Source of the DNA: Trichaptum fuscoviolaceum
Taxonomy: Eukaryota > Basidiomycota > Agaricomycetes > Hymenochaetales > Trichaptaceae
Reading direction: 5' to 3'
Length of the DNA: 64,000 bases
Assembly: GCA_910574455.1 (NCBI GenBank)
Contig: CAJSYZ010000001.1
Span: 4,633,424-4,697,423 of the forward strand
Shown: positions 1 through 11,379 of the stretch, piece after piece
How positions within the stretch are numbered: the stretch's first letter is position 1
How the letters are laid out: each line of letters opens with the position of its first letter
Position numbers and translations under genes: made by a program
The notes under the pieces: model-generated
Databases searched by the model: none
Seen by the model: only the letters and a program-made list of their open reading frames with translations
Told to the model about the DNA's origin: nothing

Positions 1-3000
1 GGTCTACATTTGGAAAGTCTCCGTCTTCCTCTCTTAACCTCCAACCACGACCATCTCTCTTTCCTGGTGCCACCCGAAGTGTCGCTCTTCCCAACGCTTA
101 GATTCTGCTGCTGACCTACGGGTGGAATCACACAGACTAAGTCGACTACATCGCACGAAATTATACAGCGCCTGCAGCTCCGTCTCCTCTGATGCAAACC
201 ATTGAGAAGGACAAACATGTCGCAATCGGTCTTTCGGACCTTTATGTTTACCTTCTATCTTCTAACAATGTTATAAAAGGGTGTTGTAAGTTCTTTCTTC
301 ACGGAACACTCTGGACTGATACAAAATCAGAGAGAAGCTCAACTATCTGTAGGCTCTAATCCTCCAATCCTATCCGTTCAACTTATCCGCCTAGGATTCA
401 GACGTGTATGGAGCGCCTCAGATCTTTTCTGACGGTTCAGAGCCACAGCATCACAGTGAGAAAACTTCTGTTCCCAAAACGTCACTGCACTCTTAGTGCC
501 CGTGTCTATTGGTTAATGAGAAAATTTGCAGGACGCGGCTTGCCATCCCTAAAATCAGAAGTACAAGATCTCGGTGCTAACTTAAAGCCCCAACCCAGCA
601 TAGTCTGTCTATTCCTTATCATGGTCGCAGTTATCTTAGAAGTTCAGCCTGCGTTCTCTCTGGAGATACCAACATGGAGATAATCCAATCAAAATGTCGC
701 GGAGAATATGCCAATGCGACGTAAATGCAATCGCCTGATCGCGGGGAAACTCGGTGAGAATCCCTTCTATTCATTCACAATCACCCGATTCTGACTGACT
801 CTGGTAACTGTCTTGTGAAATAATACCTCAGCGTTTTCTGAATCGATATTCGAAACTTTGCGTCTCTCCACCCCGCACACGTCATGTGCTTGATAACGTC
901 GCAAGTCATCCGCAAGAGGAAAGGGCGGACTCATCAGCTGCTTCTCAATAATGGAGCTCCAAACTTTTCATCTTCGCGCGACGTAATGCGGAAGAAGGAG
1001 AAAGTTGATAGTATGGGTGAATTGTTCTGTGAGCGGACCACACTTCAGAGTCACTTGTCGCATGCGAGCTTTGGTTCGCTGCTTGGCTAATGGTGTGTTT
1101 GAAAGAGCGTCCCAGCGATCCACGAAACTTGAACTAATGGTAAAGCGTTGGGCTGGACAAATACCCAGAATGAAAATGATCGGCGGAGACAAAATCCTGT
1201 TCGCCCACACTTTAGCTATATGCACAATTGCGTGGCGCGAGTGCCTGGACCTTGCTTCATAAGTCGTCGATACTTGTATCAAAACCTCCTTTCGAACTTC
1301 ACAGGCTATCCTCCCATTGGTCCTCAGTTCTGGTGGCGCAACTCCGATTTCCTTCATTCTAGCGCTTGAACCTTGACGATGTCTGCCCTAATACCTTTTA
1401 GGAGGAATTCGAAGATATCGATCAGGCGGGCGACTACTACTCACAAGTCCCCTATTCCTTTCATGTGAACAACATATCACAGTCGATGCACACGATCACC
1501 GGGAGATTCCGTGATATTCTCAGGGCCTACCTGTGATGCTTGGATGCCATAGGTATGTCTTTGGCAATGTGTCCTCACTTCATTAGTGGGCAATCATGAA
1601 ATTAGTAACCAAAAATATGCTTGCTCTTATTCCGGTACGTACATCTCTCAAAGCTATCCTTGAATTCTAAAAGTTAAAGTAGTGATGCCTTGTTCGGTCT
1701 TTTGACAGCCGTGTCTATTCATTGGATCTTGACTTGCTCCTGAAGATTCCATGCTTGATTTCTTGAAGCGCCCATGGGTGGTTCGTGATTCTAAGTGAAA
1801 CTTCAATGCACCTTTGCCCTTCGGTGAGCCTGTTCCTTTTATCGCTGTTTCTAAATCAAATCATGAGTTATCTTAGCGCGCAAACGATGGTGAGGTTTCC
1901 ACGACGGATTTATGGGGCTTCGATCTATTCGCGAGACTGCAACATCGGTCTCTGAGTCTCTTTGTTCGTCGACGGACAGATGTCAACGCAGTGATCCGCC
2001 TGTTTTCCGTCCTATGGTATTGTCACAGAAATACATATGTCTGAAGTTTCAAGAGCCATGGAAAGCCTACTTTACATGAAGCCGCCCGATCACAACTGAG
2101 TCTGAATAGCCTAATCCCTCTACGGCGAGTGGTTGTCATCGATTTATACTGGCTTGGCGCGAGGGCAAAGTCTTTTGAACTGGCCGATAAACTCTGGTAG
2201 GTCGCATATGCAGATGTGGCGTTAACCTGGATAGTTCACCGGTCAATCCTGTTGACATTCCCCTGAGTATTGTGCTGTCATAATAGGGAATAAAGCACAC
2301 ATTTCTCTCCACTTCTGCAATGCAACTAATACGGGTTCTCAGTGTCTCAAAGCTCTTTCCCCTCTCACGAAGCTCGTGTATCTTTTTTCTCCTTCTGATC
2401 AGCGTACTGCGAGGATCAAATCGCCTCGCGCTTGTTGTCGGGAACATTCTTCAAGTCGGCCGACGGACACTGGCTATGAACTTGGTTCGTGCGTATCAAA
2501 TTACCAGCGCTTTAATAGCTCCTCATGCTATTGACTCGAATCCGTTCGGCCGTAGGTGTTATTCTATGCACTTATACTTATACTGATCCGTTCTCTTCGA
2601 TTTCATTGGGAACAAATTAGGATCCGCTCCGGATGGCCTTCAATGTACGCGGCGTTTCAACCGATGGGCTTTGGGTCACATACTCAACAAATGGATGCCT
2701 CCACCTTCTTCCCAATACATTACTTCTGACCTAACAGTCTGGGTTCCGTAAAACGGCAAAGCGTGTTCGTTCTGTGAGAGCGATTGCTATCATACCCTAT
2801 TAGAAAATGGCAAATCTTGGCAAAATTCTGAATTACTCAATCCCAGTGATGCTTGTTTCATAGCAAATGAAGAATGACTGATGGATGCTCGACGAGGAGT
2901 CGCCTGATTTATTCGGCTGCAATCCATTCTTGTGGGGTCTTGTTCATCCAAATTGCCCCCAAGATCCATTCACTTGATTCTCACTTGACGTGCTTCAGAT

Positions 3001-4700
3001 GGCCGCGTTACGTTTACCTTTCGTTATCACAACCAAGGAACAAATGCACAGAAAGAACTGGCTCCCATTGCATCACATCCTCCGAGATTGCTTGATGTTC
3101 ATTGGCACCTAGTGCAAAGGTTTCAAATAGAAGTGATTTACATTGATCCTATGGCAACAGTCTGTGCCCTGCCCTCCTTTTCGGTCAGATTTTAGACTCC
3201 GCAGCACAGCTCACCATATTTAGATAAAAGACCCGGGAGATCTTACGTAGCTTACTCATTAAATTAACTCAGGTATATAATTCGGGAGGGCCAGCATGGC
3301 TGGCAAGGCCCGATACACCTCCCGAATTTCCCACAACTCTTATCAAGACAAAAAAATTAAAATACTACATATAAGATTTGTAAATACAACTTGAAAAGCG
3401 AACAAACGACCCATCAGGAAAACTACTTTCTGCTGAAAGTGACTTAAGCGTCACTTAAAGGTCCTGGGAGACTGAAGTCTTAAATAAGGCAAGCTTCACT
3501 TATTCATGCATGTCCTCCATCATTGAAGAGCGGCTTACTGAATTAATATAGCGCAGTCGGAGCCAGCTTGTCCCCGCCACGAATGTCTGAGCAAATCATG
3601 CGGAATACATTTAATGTGGTGAGCAAGATGTCCGTACTTACTGTCAGCTTATGAGCTTTGCCAATAGTAGCTTCTGCGTCAAATTTGAGCATCTCTGCGT
3701 ATCCACTTCTTCAGTCTCCAATGGAGGATCAGCTATAGTACTTATGGTCACTGCATCGACAGTCAGCGGCCCTAGGTTTTAGTTGTTCATTGGTAGGTGA
3801 CGATGCAGGACGTATTGCCGCGGCCGCGTTCTTGAGTTCAGGGACAGAGCGAACCGGTACAGAGATCGGTCCACTCCATCGTCTTCGGTAAACAAAGGTC
3901 CTACTAGAAGTTGAAACAGCTGACAAAAGTGTCAAATGGCTATCTCCATCTTCAGGCAAAGGCATGTTGCAAGGGTCGACGCGTTAATTTATTTTCTCAG
4001 CACAGGCCGTCACATGCATAAATCTGGTTAGAGGCAAGATGGTCATCATGACTCGGGTATCGGCCACAGAGCCTACAGTTTAGTTCAAGGCTTTTGGATA
4101 GTTGGTTTCGGCGGCTCCTCTTCAAGGAACGTTGGCGACAAAACTTCAGTAAGAACAAATACTTCATCGGCAGAGACATCAGGTAAAGCAATAGCGAGGA
4201 ATCAACAGCGAGTGTCACATTCGCGGCCACTGGACAGTATAGAACATCGGCCAAGTTACTCCGAACGAGCGCAAACAGATAATCGTCGATAGGCATCAGG
4301 GTTAAGGCTTGTATGAGCCACTGAGCATGATAGCTTTGTGCGCGGTGTGAGTCGCAGAAGCGTACACAATGACAAAGAAGCTTACCTGGTCGCTGGGTAA
4401 CATCCCCTCCATGCCGTTCGTTTCAAACTGACGTGATGCTGTGTGTCCTATGTATATGAGAATGTCTCAAGTCCTATTGATGATGTTTGATATTTGAAGT
4501 CTTCTAGCCGTCTTGATTCTTGAAGCTGAAGTTGAGTCTATTGAGGGGCAGACCGAGGACGAGAATGATCGGTTCTTGTCCTTCAAGGTGAATAGTCACG
4601 GTCGAGAATACAATCCGAGAATCCAGAGTAAGATAACCGACGAAAGCGAAGCCAGGTCAGCGTTACATCACACTTGGGCCTCCTTGCCAGTGCACGCTCA
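1..4700. other. Region without a recognisable gene
   Basis: I read both strands and found only short open frames without family resemblance, consistent splice signals or coding bias. The best of them lie on the minus strand at 3,729-3,965 and 3,997-4,296. They could be decayed exons but match nothing I recognise. A perfect 10-bp inverted repeat (ATTCGGGAGG, 3,280-3,289, with its complement at 3,318-3,327) encloses a second small palindrome (GCCAGC/GCTGGC). It could be a MITE remnant or a hairpin, but no target duplication is evident. Confidence 0.5.
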
Positions 4701-4709
4701 CGTCAGATC

Positions 4710-5297
4710 TACCTCTTGAACCGGTGCGCAGGCACGAATTTGAACACCTGGTCCGCTGCAGGCGTGAACATCGCATGCGTCTTGCTCTTCGCGGCCTCCT
4801 CCATCCTTCCCACCCACAACTCACTGCCCGCCCCGTCCTCCGCTACCCAGGGAAGCGTTCCTATCGACGCATCTCCCGGATGTGCTCGGCAGGAACACCT
4901 GCCTGGTCTTCTTCTGAAACTTGCATTTCCGCTTGTCCTTATCCTTGTCTTTGCAATCCTTTCTCTTTGCGGGGATCGCCTCACCGTAGGCATTGTGAAT
5001 CAGCCGGCCCTCTGCATCAACCATAAGTATACGTCCGTCTGCTCCAATGACGGGCTTCCCATCTGCTCCCAACATCGGCATCAAGGGCACTTGCGAGCTG
5101 ACTCCGCCCAGACCCTCACCAGAAGGGTTACGGTGCAGCTCCTTGCGGTTGAGCTTCCCGGTCTGCGCCCACGTACCAATGTCAACCGGCTTTCGCGAGT
5201 CGAACTTCATCACGTCGTATCGCCACCCATGCCTGTCGCAGCCCATCAGATTGAACTTCTGGTTTGGCGCGCTGACAGCCGTGGACGTCGAGGCCAA
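4710..5297 (-). CDS. Hypothetical ORF, probably a gene fragment
   Basis: An open frame of about 158 codons reads leftward with G/C-biased third positions, which suggests real or formerly real coding sequence. It has a middle part with spaced Gly-Asp-Gly/Glu-Gly-Arg turns (LGADGKPVIGADGR and a related run) followed by a Lys/Asp-rich stretch (KDCKDKDKDKRKCK). I do not recognise the family. Upstream, at 5,300-5,480, the same strand keeps a plausible Ala/Thr/Glu-rich coding frame, but it is broken by a stop, so this may be the 3' part of a decayed gene. It lies just downstream of the glucan synthase remnant on the same strand and could have been carried along with it. No function is proposed. Confidence 0.3.
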
Positions 5298-5598
5298 AGA
5301 CGACCCGGATCTCTCGATCTTTATATCCGACTTCCGCTCTAGCCTTCACCAGCGGCTTCCCCGCGCTCTGTCTTCACTTTCGGCTTTAGTCGTGGCGGCG
5401 GTTGGGGTGGCTTCGAGACCTGCACCTGGATGGTTCGTTTCCGCAGAGGTGGCTTTGTGCGTCGAATGGCTCAAGCTCCAGGGATCGAGTTGTGTGGGCT
5501 GTCATATGTGCTTCGGGTGTCCCAGTTGGACTACATCAGTTCTTCCCGATGTCCAGGATTCCGCATCCATGACTGCTACGCGAGGCGCATGCTCAGCT

Positions 5599-7892
5599 TC
5601 ACCATCCAAAGGTCTTCATGTAAGAGAGTGATCTGTTGGCCAGTATTGATACTGCGCTTATGGACGTCTTCCATGCGCTGATGACATTCAACGTCGGGAA
5701 ACGCTGGACAGTCAAACGAGCACGCAAGATAGCACGCTCTTCTTCCATTGACTTAAGTGTCACTCTAAGTGTTTTCGTAAGCTGCAATAACATGTGTGTT
5801 GTTGAACTCGAATCAACAGGGAGTCACTGAGACTGGAGTCAGAATACAAAACACCACAAAGTGGATGCAAACTTACCCATCCAGGCATGAGACCAAGACC
5901 ACCAAGATGAGCACCCACACCAAGAGCACCTTTACGACCCAATTCGACAGTGACAAGACCGTGCAGGTAGCGCCTGACGGTCGCTGCGATAGCCTGGTTC
6001 CATGTCGAGTGAAAGAAGGCTAAGTGAGGTCGTCCAAGCGTGCAGAAAACGGGTCCGACTTTGTTTGTGCAGGGAAGACTGGTGAGTCGAGGATAACGTA
6101 CGTGATGTTGTCGAGTACGTGCGTCTTGACCTCAATGAGGTGAGGCTCGCCGAAGATAATAACTTCAATAGGTTCTGCAGGTTCACCAGCAGGGTACTCA
6201 ATATCCTTCACCTTCGGTACAACCCAGATCAGGTCGATGTCCGACATGGCCTTGCTCATCAACGAGCTCATCACACCAAGACCACCGATCTTAACCTTTA
6301 ACTTCCAATCAATGATTTCGTACTCCAAAGTCGCGATGAAAACCGTCCTCCGCTTATTCTTGTCTTCATGCCAGCCGATGATATCGCCTGTATAGGCGTG
6401 TCCATGGCTCGAGTGTTTCTCCGACATCGGCGCCGCATGCAGGTCTTGCGCAGACTTCGAGCCCATCGAGCCGATGATGGGGAAATAATGCGAATGACCC
6501 GGCTTCTTCTCCTTGAGACCCCACTGATTGTACTTGATCCCGTAAAAGCTCCACATGAAGATCACCACTGCCAGCGTACCGGTGACTACCGGGATCGACA
6601 GGAGTATTGCGTACATGATAGCGCCCACGGCGCTCTCCCCTCGCGGCTCGAGGCTCCACCGCAGCGTCGCGTCGTCTACGACCAGCGTCCACGCGAGATG
6701 CGGGTGCGGCGGGGCACTGATGTTCAAGGAGTTGGGAGCAGCCAAATTGGGCGGGAGGCGGTCCATGCCACCGTCGCCGTCGGTGTCGCCGTACAAATAG
6801 TCATCAAACCCAAACACGTTGAGCTGGCCATGTGCTCATGATCTCGAGCTCCCAGCGTCCGTCGACAGTATGATTGTCCATCAGGACGCTCACTCCTCTG
6901 TCGAAACCCCATGTATTGAACGTACCACGGGCGAGGAAGTGAAGGACACGGCGCTGGTGAGCATGAGCCTTGACCGCATGCACAATAGTATAGACTGATG
7001 CAGCAGTACCAGACCAGTCTAACACAAATCGAATCAGTAAGTATACCGTACATATAGGAGCAAAAACGCTTACATTGCACAATAATATGCTCGCCTGTCC
7101 ACCAATTTTCATCATTATCAATCAAGCTCTTATCTGAGCCCGTCACATCCCCATACGCAGCCCATGTCGTCCAGTTCTGTCCGTAATTCCACGAGTACCT
7201 GAACATATCCGCGCCCAGCGCCTGGTGCGTGAACGTGCACTACCCAGAGCCCGAGTCAAACCCGAACACATCGTTGTCGTAGTCCGCGGAAGGGAAGACC
7301 ATGGGATTGCGGGCGGAACGCTTGTGCAGAAGCAGATGGTCGCGTGCGCTCATTGACGAGGTGCCATCCTGCGAAGGCGGGTTGTTCAGGATGATGTCGA
7401 TAATGCCATCCGGCACGCCCGTCCGCGTCGCGTTCCACGCCCACGAGCTCGTCCCAGCGCCCGAAATCGTTGTAGGATCGGGGTTTGCAACCGCTCCGCA
7501 GTTCACGACGGTGATCGAGGGGCTTCCACCCTTGCCCGAGCTTGAGAAGTTGAACGAGATGCTCGCCGTCACCTGCTCACAGTCCATCGGGACGTTAAAT
7601 TCCAAGCTGATATTAACCGTCGTCGCATTCGCATCGACCGACTCCGCCTGTATTCGAGCATCGCTGAACCTCGTCAACTGCGGAGTGACCGCGGCCCACA
7701 CCGCCTCAGGCACAAGCAGCTGCTCGAAATCCGTTGCACAAGGTCGAATCCATCCTGAAGGACATTACAGACAGAGCGGAGATAGTTGAACTGCGTGTAC
7801 ACTGGCATGTGCCGCACCACTGCAGTGGCAGCCTGAGCGTGAGAAAGATATGCCAAAAAGTTAAATACTAAAGCGTGTAAGAACACGCGCAA
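5599..7892 (-). pseudogene. Cell-wall alpha-1,3-glucan synthase, decayed fragment
   Basis: The minus strand encodes pieces of fungal alpha-1,3-glucan synthase (Ags/Mok), a large plasma-membrane enzyme that builds wall alpha-glucan. In order: a segment ending VLQDGFDLVQ (about 7.8 kb), the extracellular stretch VWAAVTPQLTRFSDARIQ (7.7 kb), YSWNYGQNWTTW (7.2 kb), FDRGVSVLMDN (6.9 kb), GDTDGDGGMDRLPPN, a hydrophobic membrane segment (AIMYAILLSIPVVTGTLAVV, 6.6 kb), and the start of the GT5-like synthase domain (IATLEYEI...IKIGGLGVM...LDNITYVILDSPVF, 6.0-6.3 kb). A last piece at 5.6-5.8 kb (SMEEERAILRAR) belongs near the end of that domain. A 56-bp intron survives at about 7,022-7,077. Decay is clear: a premature stop at 7,240, frame changes near 7,745, 6,830, 6,030 and 5,690, and hundreds of synthase residues missing between 5.8 and 5.9 kb. 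The full enzyme is above 2,000 residues. Not functional. Confidence 0.9.
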
Positions 7893-8009
7893 AAAGTCAC
7901 GAGAAAAAGGTGATTACATACTCAAAAAAGCATGACTTACACGTGATTTGACGATTTTACTTGTACAATTCTGGGTGGAGAACCCTCAACCTAAACGGTA
8001 TCGGGAATA

Positions 8010-8083
8010 CAAGCAGTTAGTGGCTGCGAGTTCCTCACAGCAGAGCCCGCTACCCGTGGATGGGTGTGAGGTTATTGTTAGAG
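8010..8083 (+). repeat. Nested-hairpin boundary repeat, copy 1
   Basis: First of six copies of a ~70-bp repeat beginning CAAGCAGTTAG. It contains an inner hairpin (GCTGYGAG...CTCACAGC) and an outer arm CCCGCTACC that pairs with the GGTAGCGGG usually found just upstream. In this copy the upstream partner is degenerate. All six copies face the same way and lie a few hundred bases or less past the 3' end of minus-strand gene fragments. Confidence 0.75.
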
Positions 8084-8173
8084 AAAAAAAACATTTTTTT
8101 TACATCCGTACATACAATATTCTACTATGTTACAAGCAGACAAAATTCTATATTATGTTAAAATTACACACCT

Positions 8174-9780
8174 GATTTCGGAAGGAGTACAAAAAGCAAA
8201 TCACATCAACCTGGAGAATTGGATGCACGGAGTTCTAATCGGCCTGTAGATCCTCGTGCACATGTTGCGAGAAGAACTGCACAACATGCACCATTCGTGC
8301 TTGTAACACCTTGCTATAGATCCTCAAAATTATTCACTGTTCCTCCTGAATGATTTGCATCACTCACCTGAGCGGCTGCACCAACAATTGCCCCGCCATG
8401 AACAGGTACACACTCTCATCCTTCCTCTTCCAACTGTCCTCGTCTCCCTTCCTGTTGTAGTCCTCCGGTCCGTTCCCTATCAGCGTCAAGACGACTTCCG
8501 TCGTCTCAGTCTCGAAACCTGAGGCAACGAGTGCACGGAGGACATCGGCCGCAGTTTGTCGCCACGTGGGTCCCTCCGCAGTCAACCCGCTGGAGCTAGA
8601 AGACGCTGCGAAAGAAAGGTCGACTCGGACATACGCCAGAGGATCGTCCTCAAATTGCTCCACTTCGTGTTCTGCAGGTCAAGATAATATCAGTAAAAAG
8701 ATGAGCGCGATGAAAGAAGAAGTTTGCGCACCTCGTAATGTGACATTGGGGACAACTACGCCATTGATCACAACCTTAATCATCTCCCTTTCCGCTAGCG
8801 TCGCCTTGTAGTTTCCTGATCGAATGGCCGTGCTGAGGAAGCGTAGTCCCTGACTGACCAGCCCGTCACATGCTATCCCACATCTCTGACCTCCACCGAG
8901 ATGTCCCCACAGAGCTGTGGCCGGTACGGTATTCGAAGACGAGAGGGCCTCCGGGTATCGATGCGTATAAAGCTTGGCGAGCTCGAAAAGCGAAGTTTTG
9001 ATTTGGGTGGGGAAAGAGGGTGTCATATCGTCGGGATCACAGCGCATGTTCTCGAGGTCCCAAGCAAGGAACTTGGTGAGCACTCCCTGCTCAGCGCCAA
9101 AGAAAGCGGAGTGCGAGTCTTCAAAGGTGGGAGGCAGATCCTGACACGTCATGTTGTAGAAGATTGACAGAAGCACTAAAGAGCCTGCGCCATCGCTTCA
9201 GTTCCCGACCAATTCAGAAGATTGGTGGCGGTGTGCTCGAAGATTTGGAGGAAGGTGCCCGAGAAGCGGCTCAAAATGAAGTTGATTGTCGTAGAGCGAG
9301 TCTGAGCGTATTTCAGAATGCCAAGGCGCGAAGATCGAGTGGGCAGTTTCGAAAACAGAGACGTTTGTTGGATAATTTGCAGCGTCGGGCGAGATTGAAA
9401 AGACGAGCTGATTGATGAGATCTGGGCCACTGCTTGGAAATCGTACCTTGCGACAATGGACACGGCCTCCGTAACCTGCGCTCGTAATGTCTTGTCCGCT
9501 GGACTCGAAAGCGCGATCATTGCAGGGACCAGCTGACCCTTCAGCTGCGTCTTCTCTGCGTCCGCCAAAGGCGAGTCCTCATCCTCCCATCGCCGTTTGA
9601 TCGTGTTCTTGAGATAGACATTGGCTGCGAGCCGCACCGAACGGCCTTGGGAGACATTGAGTATGAGCTGAAGGAGGAGAGCAAAGAGCGGTGTGCGAGT
9701 CTTCAAAGGTGGGCGGCAGATCCTGGCAGGTCAAGTCGTAGAAGATTGACAAAAACACAAAATATTAGCAATTTAGGGAC
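8174..9780 (-). pseudogene. Cse1-like nuclear export receptor fragment, copy A
   Basis: Cse1 (CAS, exportin-2) returns importin-alpha to the cytoplasm. The fragment shows the N-terminal HEAT region (LLQLILNVSQGRSVRLAANV, KNTIKRRWEDEDSPL, QLVPAMIALSSPADK at 9.5-9.7 kb), then CQDLPPTFEDSHSAFF and FLAWDLENMRCDPDDMTPS (9.0-9.15 kb), DGLVSQGLRFLSTAIRSG (8.8-8.9 kb), EQFEDDPLAYVRVDL (8.6 kb) and FFSQHV...LQADR (8.2-8.3 kb). It covers roughly the N-terminal half of a ~960-residue protein and stops at the boundary repeat. The order is abnormal: the CQDLPP exon occurs once upstream of the N-terminal exon (9.71-9.78 kb) and again in its normal place. A frame break lies near 9.4 kb, where the WPDLI-type helix is lost. 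Same strand and architecture as copy B at 11.4-12.9 kb. Confidence 0.85.
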
Positions 9781-9963
9781 ATGTGTAGAATAGATGAAAG
9801 AGAAATCAGTATAACTCACGAGGACACGTCGCCATTAGGAGTGTCTGTCTATTCGTGAGCCCGAAGAAAGAGAAGAAAGAGAGGAAAGACAACACACGTC
9901 TACTCACCTTTGTCATCAGCATGTGATCGAAATTGACTTAAAAGTCGCTTACCCATAAAGGAA

Positions 9964-10035
9964 ACAAGCAGTTAGAGGCTGTGAGTTCCTCACAGCAGAG
10001 CCCGCTACCCGTCAATGGGCGTGAAGTTATTGTAA
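9964..10035 (+). repeat. Nested-hairpin boundary repeat, copy 2
   Basis: CAAGCAGTTAGAGG, the inner hairpin (GCTGTGAG...CTCACAGC) and the CCCGCTACCC arm are all present. Upstream is CTTACCCATAAAGGAAA, resembling part of the ATTACCCATAAAGGCAA block that precedes other copies. The CACGTGAC block itself is missing here. Confidence 0.75.
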
Positions 10036-10955
10036 GAGAAAGAATAGAAAATCATTTTTACATACAGAAGTCTGTTACTATTTATACCTTTAAATTTTTC
10101 ACGGGCTTCGACTGTCCAAGGCATGTAAAGTAGATGTCACCCTCAGCAGCTGACACAGGTCTACGACTGTCAGTCACGAGCAAGCCAAGATCATATCACT
10201 ACAGATGAGCTTGAAATTGGGAGGTAGATCCAAGTGGTTGCAGTCTCGAGTTCACCCGCTGCTGCGACAGTCACCACTTGTGCAACCTTTCCGGTTCTTC
10301 ACTATGAGCCCCTCCTTGTGGTTACGAGGCCACCTCCGAGAGGTAGTCCAACCACCGAGTCTCACTGTCAGTCTCAACCGCAACTTTCGAGATATGCCAC
10401 AACTGTTCCTGGGTACTTCAGCCTCCGGCTATGTCATGCTTATACGCCATCATGGTGGCGGCAATGCCGCCCTCTGCACTCAGGCTGTGGAATGCGTGGC
10501 GGAAGACGGCCGTCGGTCCCCTGCATAAGCAGGGTAGCTTACGCAAACGGGGGTCACCCCCGTTACTTCCAAGCCACGTCTGCATGTCCAGTTTCGTGGA
10601 AATTTAGAGGTGGGGAAGGCGGATGAATATTAGATAGGTCTTCGGGCAATTGTTGATATGGAGAGTATGGTGGCATCCTTGTATGCCCAGGCCGTGTTTG
10701 CATGTCCGGCTATGTGGTGAAGCATTGGCTGCCTTGTGCGACTAGATATGAGCGGCTATTCATTCGTGAAAATTTATGTTTACGTACCCTTTATACTGTT
10801 CTGGCTTTGGCTTTGAGAAAGCGGCTATGATTGGCCATTTGATCACATTAGCAAGAACATAACTAGTTGTTGAAGAGGTGTTTGCTGCGCAGCACCTTCG
10901 AATGCTTGATCATGGAGGCCAAAGATACGTTGGCAACGACGGAGAATGCAGTCAA
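10036..10955. other. Repeat unit interior without identified gene
   Basis: Between two boundary repeats, this unit has the same external layout as the units carrying Cse1 or Bsd2 pieces, but I recognise no gene. The plus-strand frames at 10,205-10,626 overlap one another and have no family signature. A short inverted repeat (ACGGGGGTCACCCCCGT) lies near 10,545-10,565. The unit ends with a GTGGAAACAACCTGCT motif (about 10,960), also seen near 14.97, 18.13 and 19.42 kb. Confidence 0.5.
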
Positions 10956-11215
10956 ATTTGCGTGGAAACAACCTGCTGTTGTAGGTAAACCATCACATGA
11001 CTGGAGCTCCTACCATAAAGGGTTAATTACCCATAAAAGCAATTTCACGTGACCGGATCAGTTTTCGCAGAGAATCCGGACAGTTGCGTTTTTCTAAGGT
11101 ACCCAAGCGACCTCTACAGGTCGCGGGAATTTCACGTGACTGGATGAGATTTGGCAGGCGCTGGACACAGTTGCATACGCCATAGGATACCCTGCTACCT
11201 TAAGGGTAGCGGGAA
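10956..11215 (+). repeat. Boundary block: unoccupied target plus two CACGTGAC cassettes
   Basis: The block reads GTGGAAACAACCTGCT, ATCACATGACTG, GGGTTAATTACCCATAAAAG, then two ~85-bp cassettes in tandem. Each starts TTTCACGTGACYGGAT and ends in a hairpin followed by CGGGAA. Cassette A has stem GCGACC/GGTCGC (11,107-11,124) and cassette B has stem GCTACC/GGTAGC (11,194-11,210). The TA at 11,034-11,035 is the site occupied by the 34.8-kb element in its own copy of this block, so this copy serves as an empty-site reference. CACGTG is also an E-box-type sequence, but the whole block repeats, so I treat it as part of a repeat and not as a promoter. Confidence 0.75.
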
Positions 11216-11290
11216 CAAGCAGTTAGTGGCTGCGAGTTCCTCACAGCAGAGCCCGCTACCCGTGGATGGGTGTGAGGTTATTGTTAGAGA
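11216..11290 (+). repeat. Nested-hairpin boundary repeat, copy 3
   Basis: Nearly identical to copy 1 (CAAGCAGTTAGTGG, the inner hairpin, and CCCGCTACCCGTGGATGGG), and directly preceded by GGGTAGCGGGAA. The 10-bp outer stem GGGTAGCGGG/CCCGCTACCC is perfect here. Confidence 0.8.
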
Positions 11291-11379
11291 ATTTTATTTT
11301 TTTTCTTCTTTACATCCGTACATACAAAATTCTACTATGTTACAAGCAGACAAAATTCTATTATGTTATAATTACGCAC

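Noticed and set aside
4674..5631. Long plus-strand ORFs opposite the 4.7-5.3 kb minus ORF
   Set aside because: They are overlapping frames in GC-rich DNA. The minus frame has the better third-position bias.
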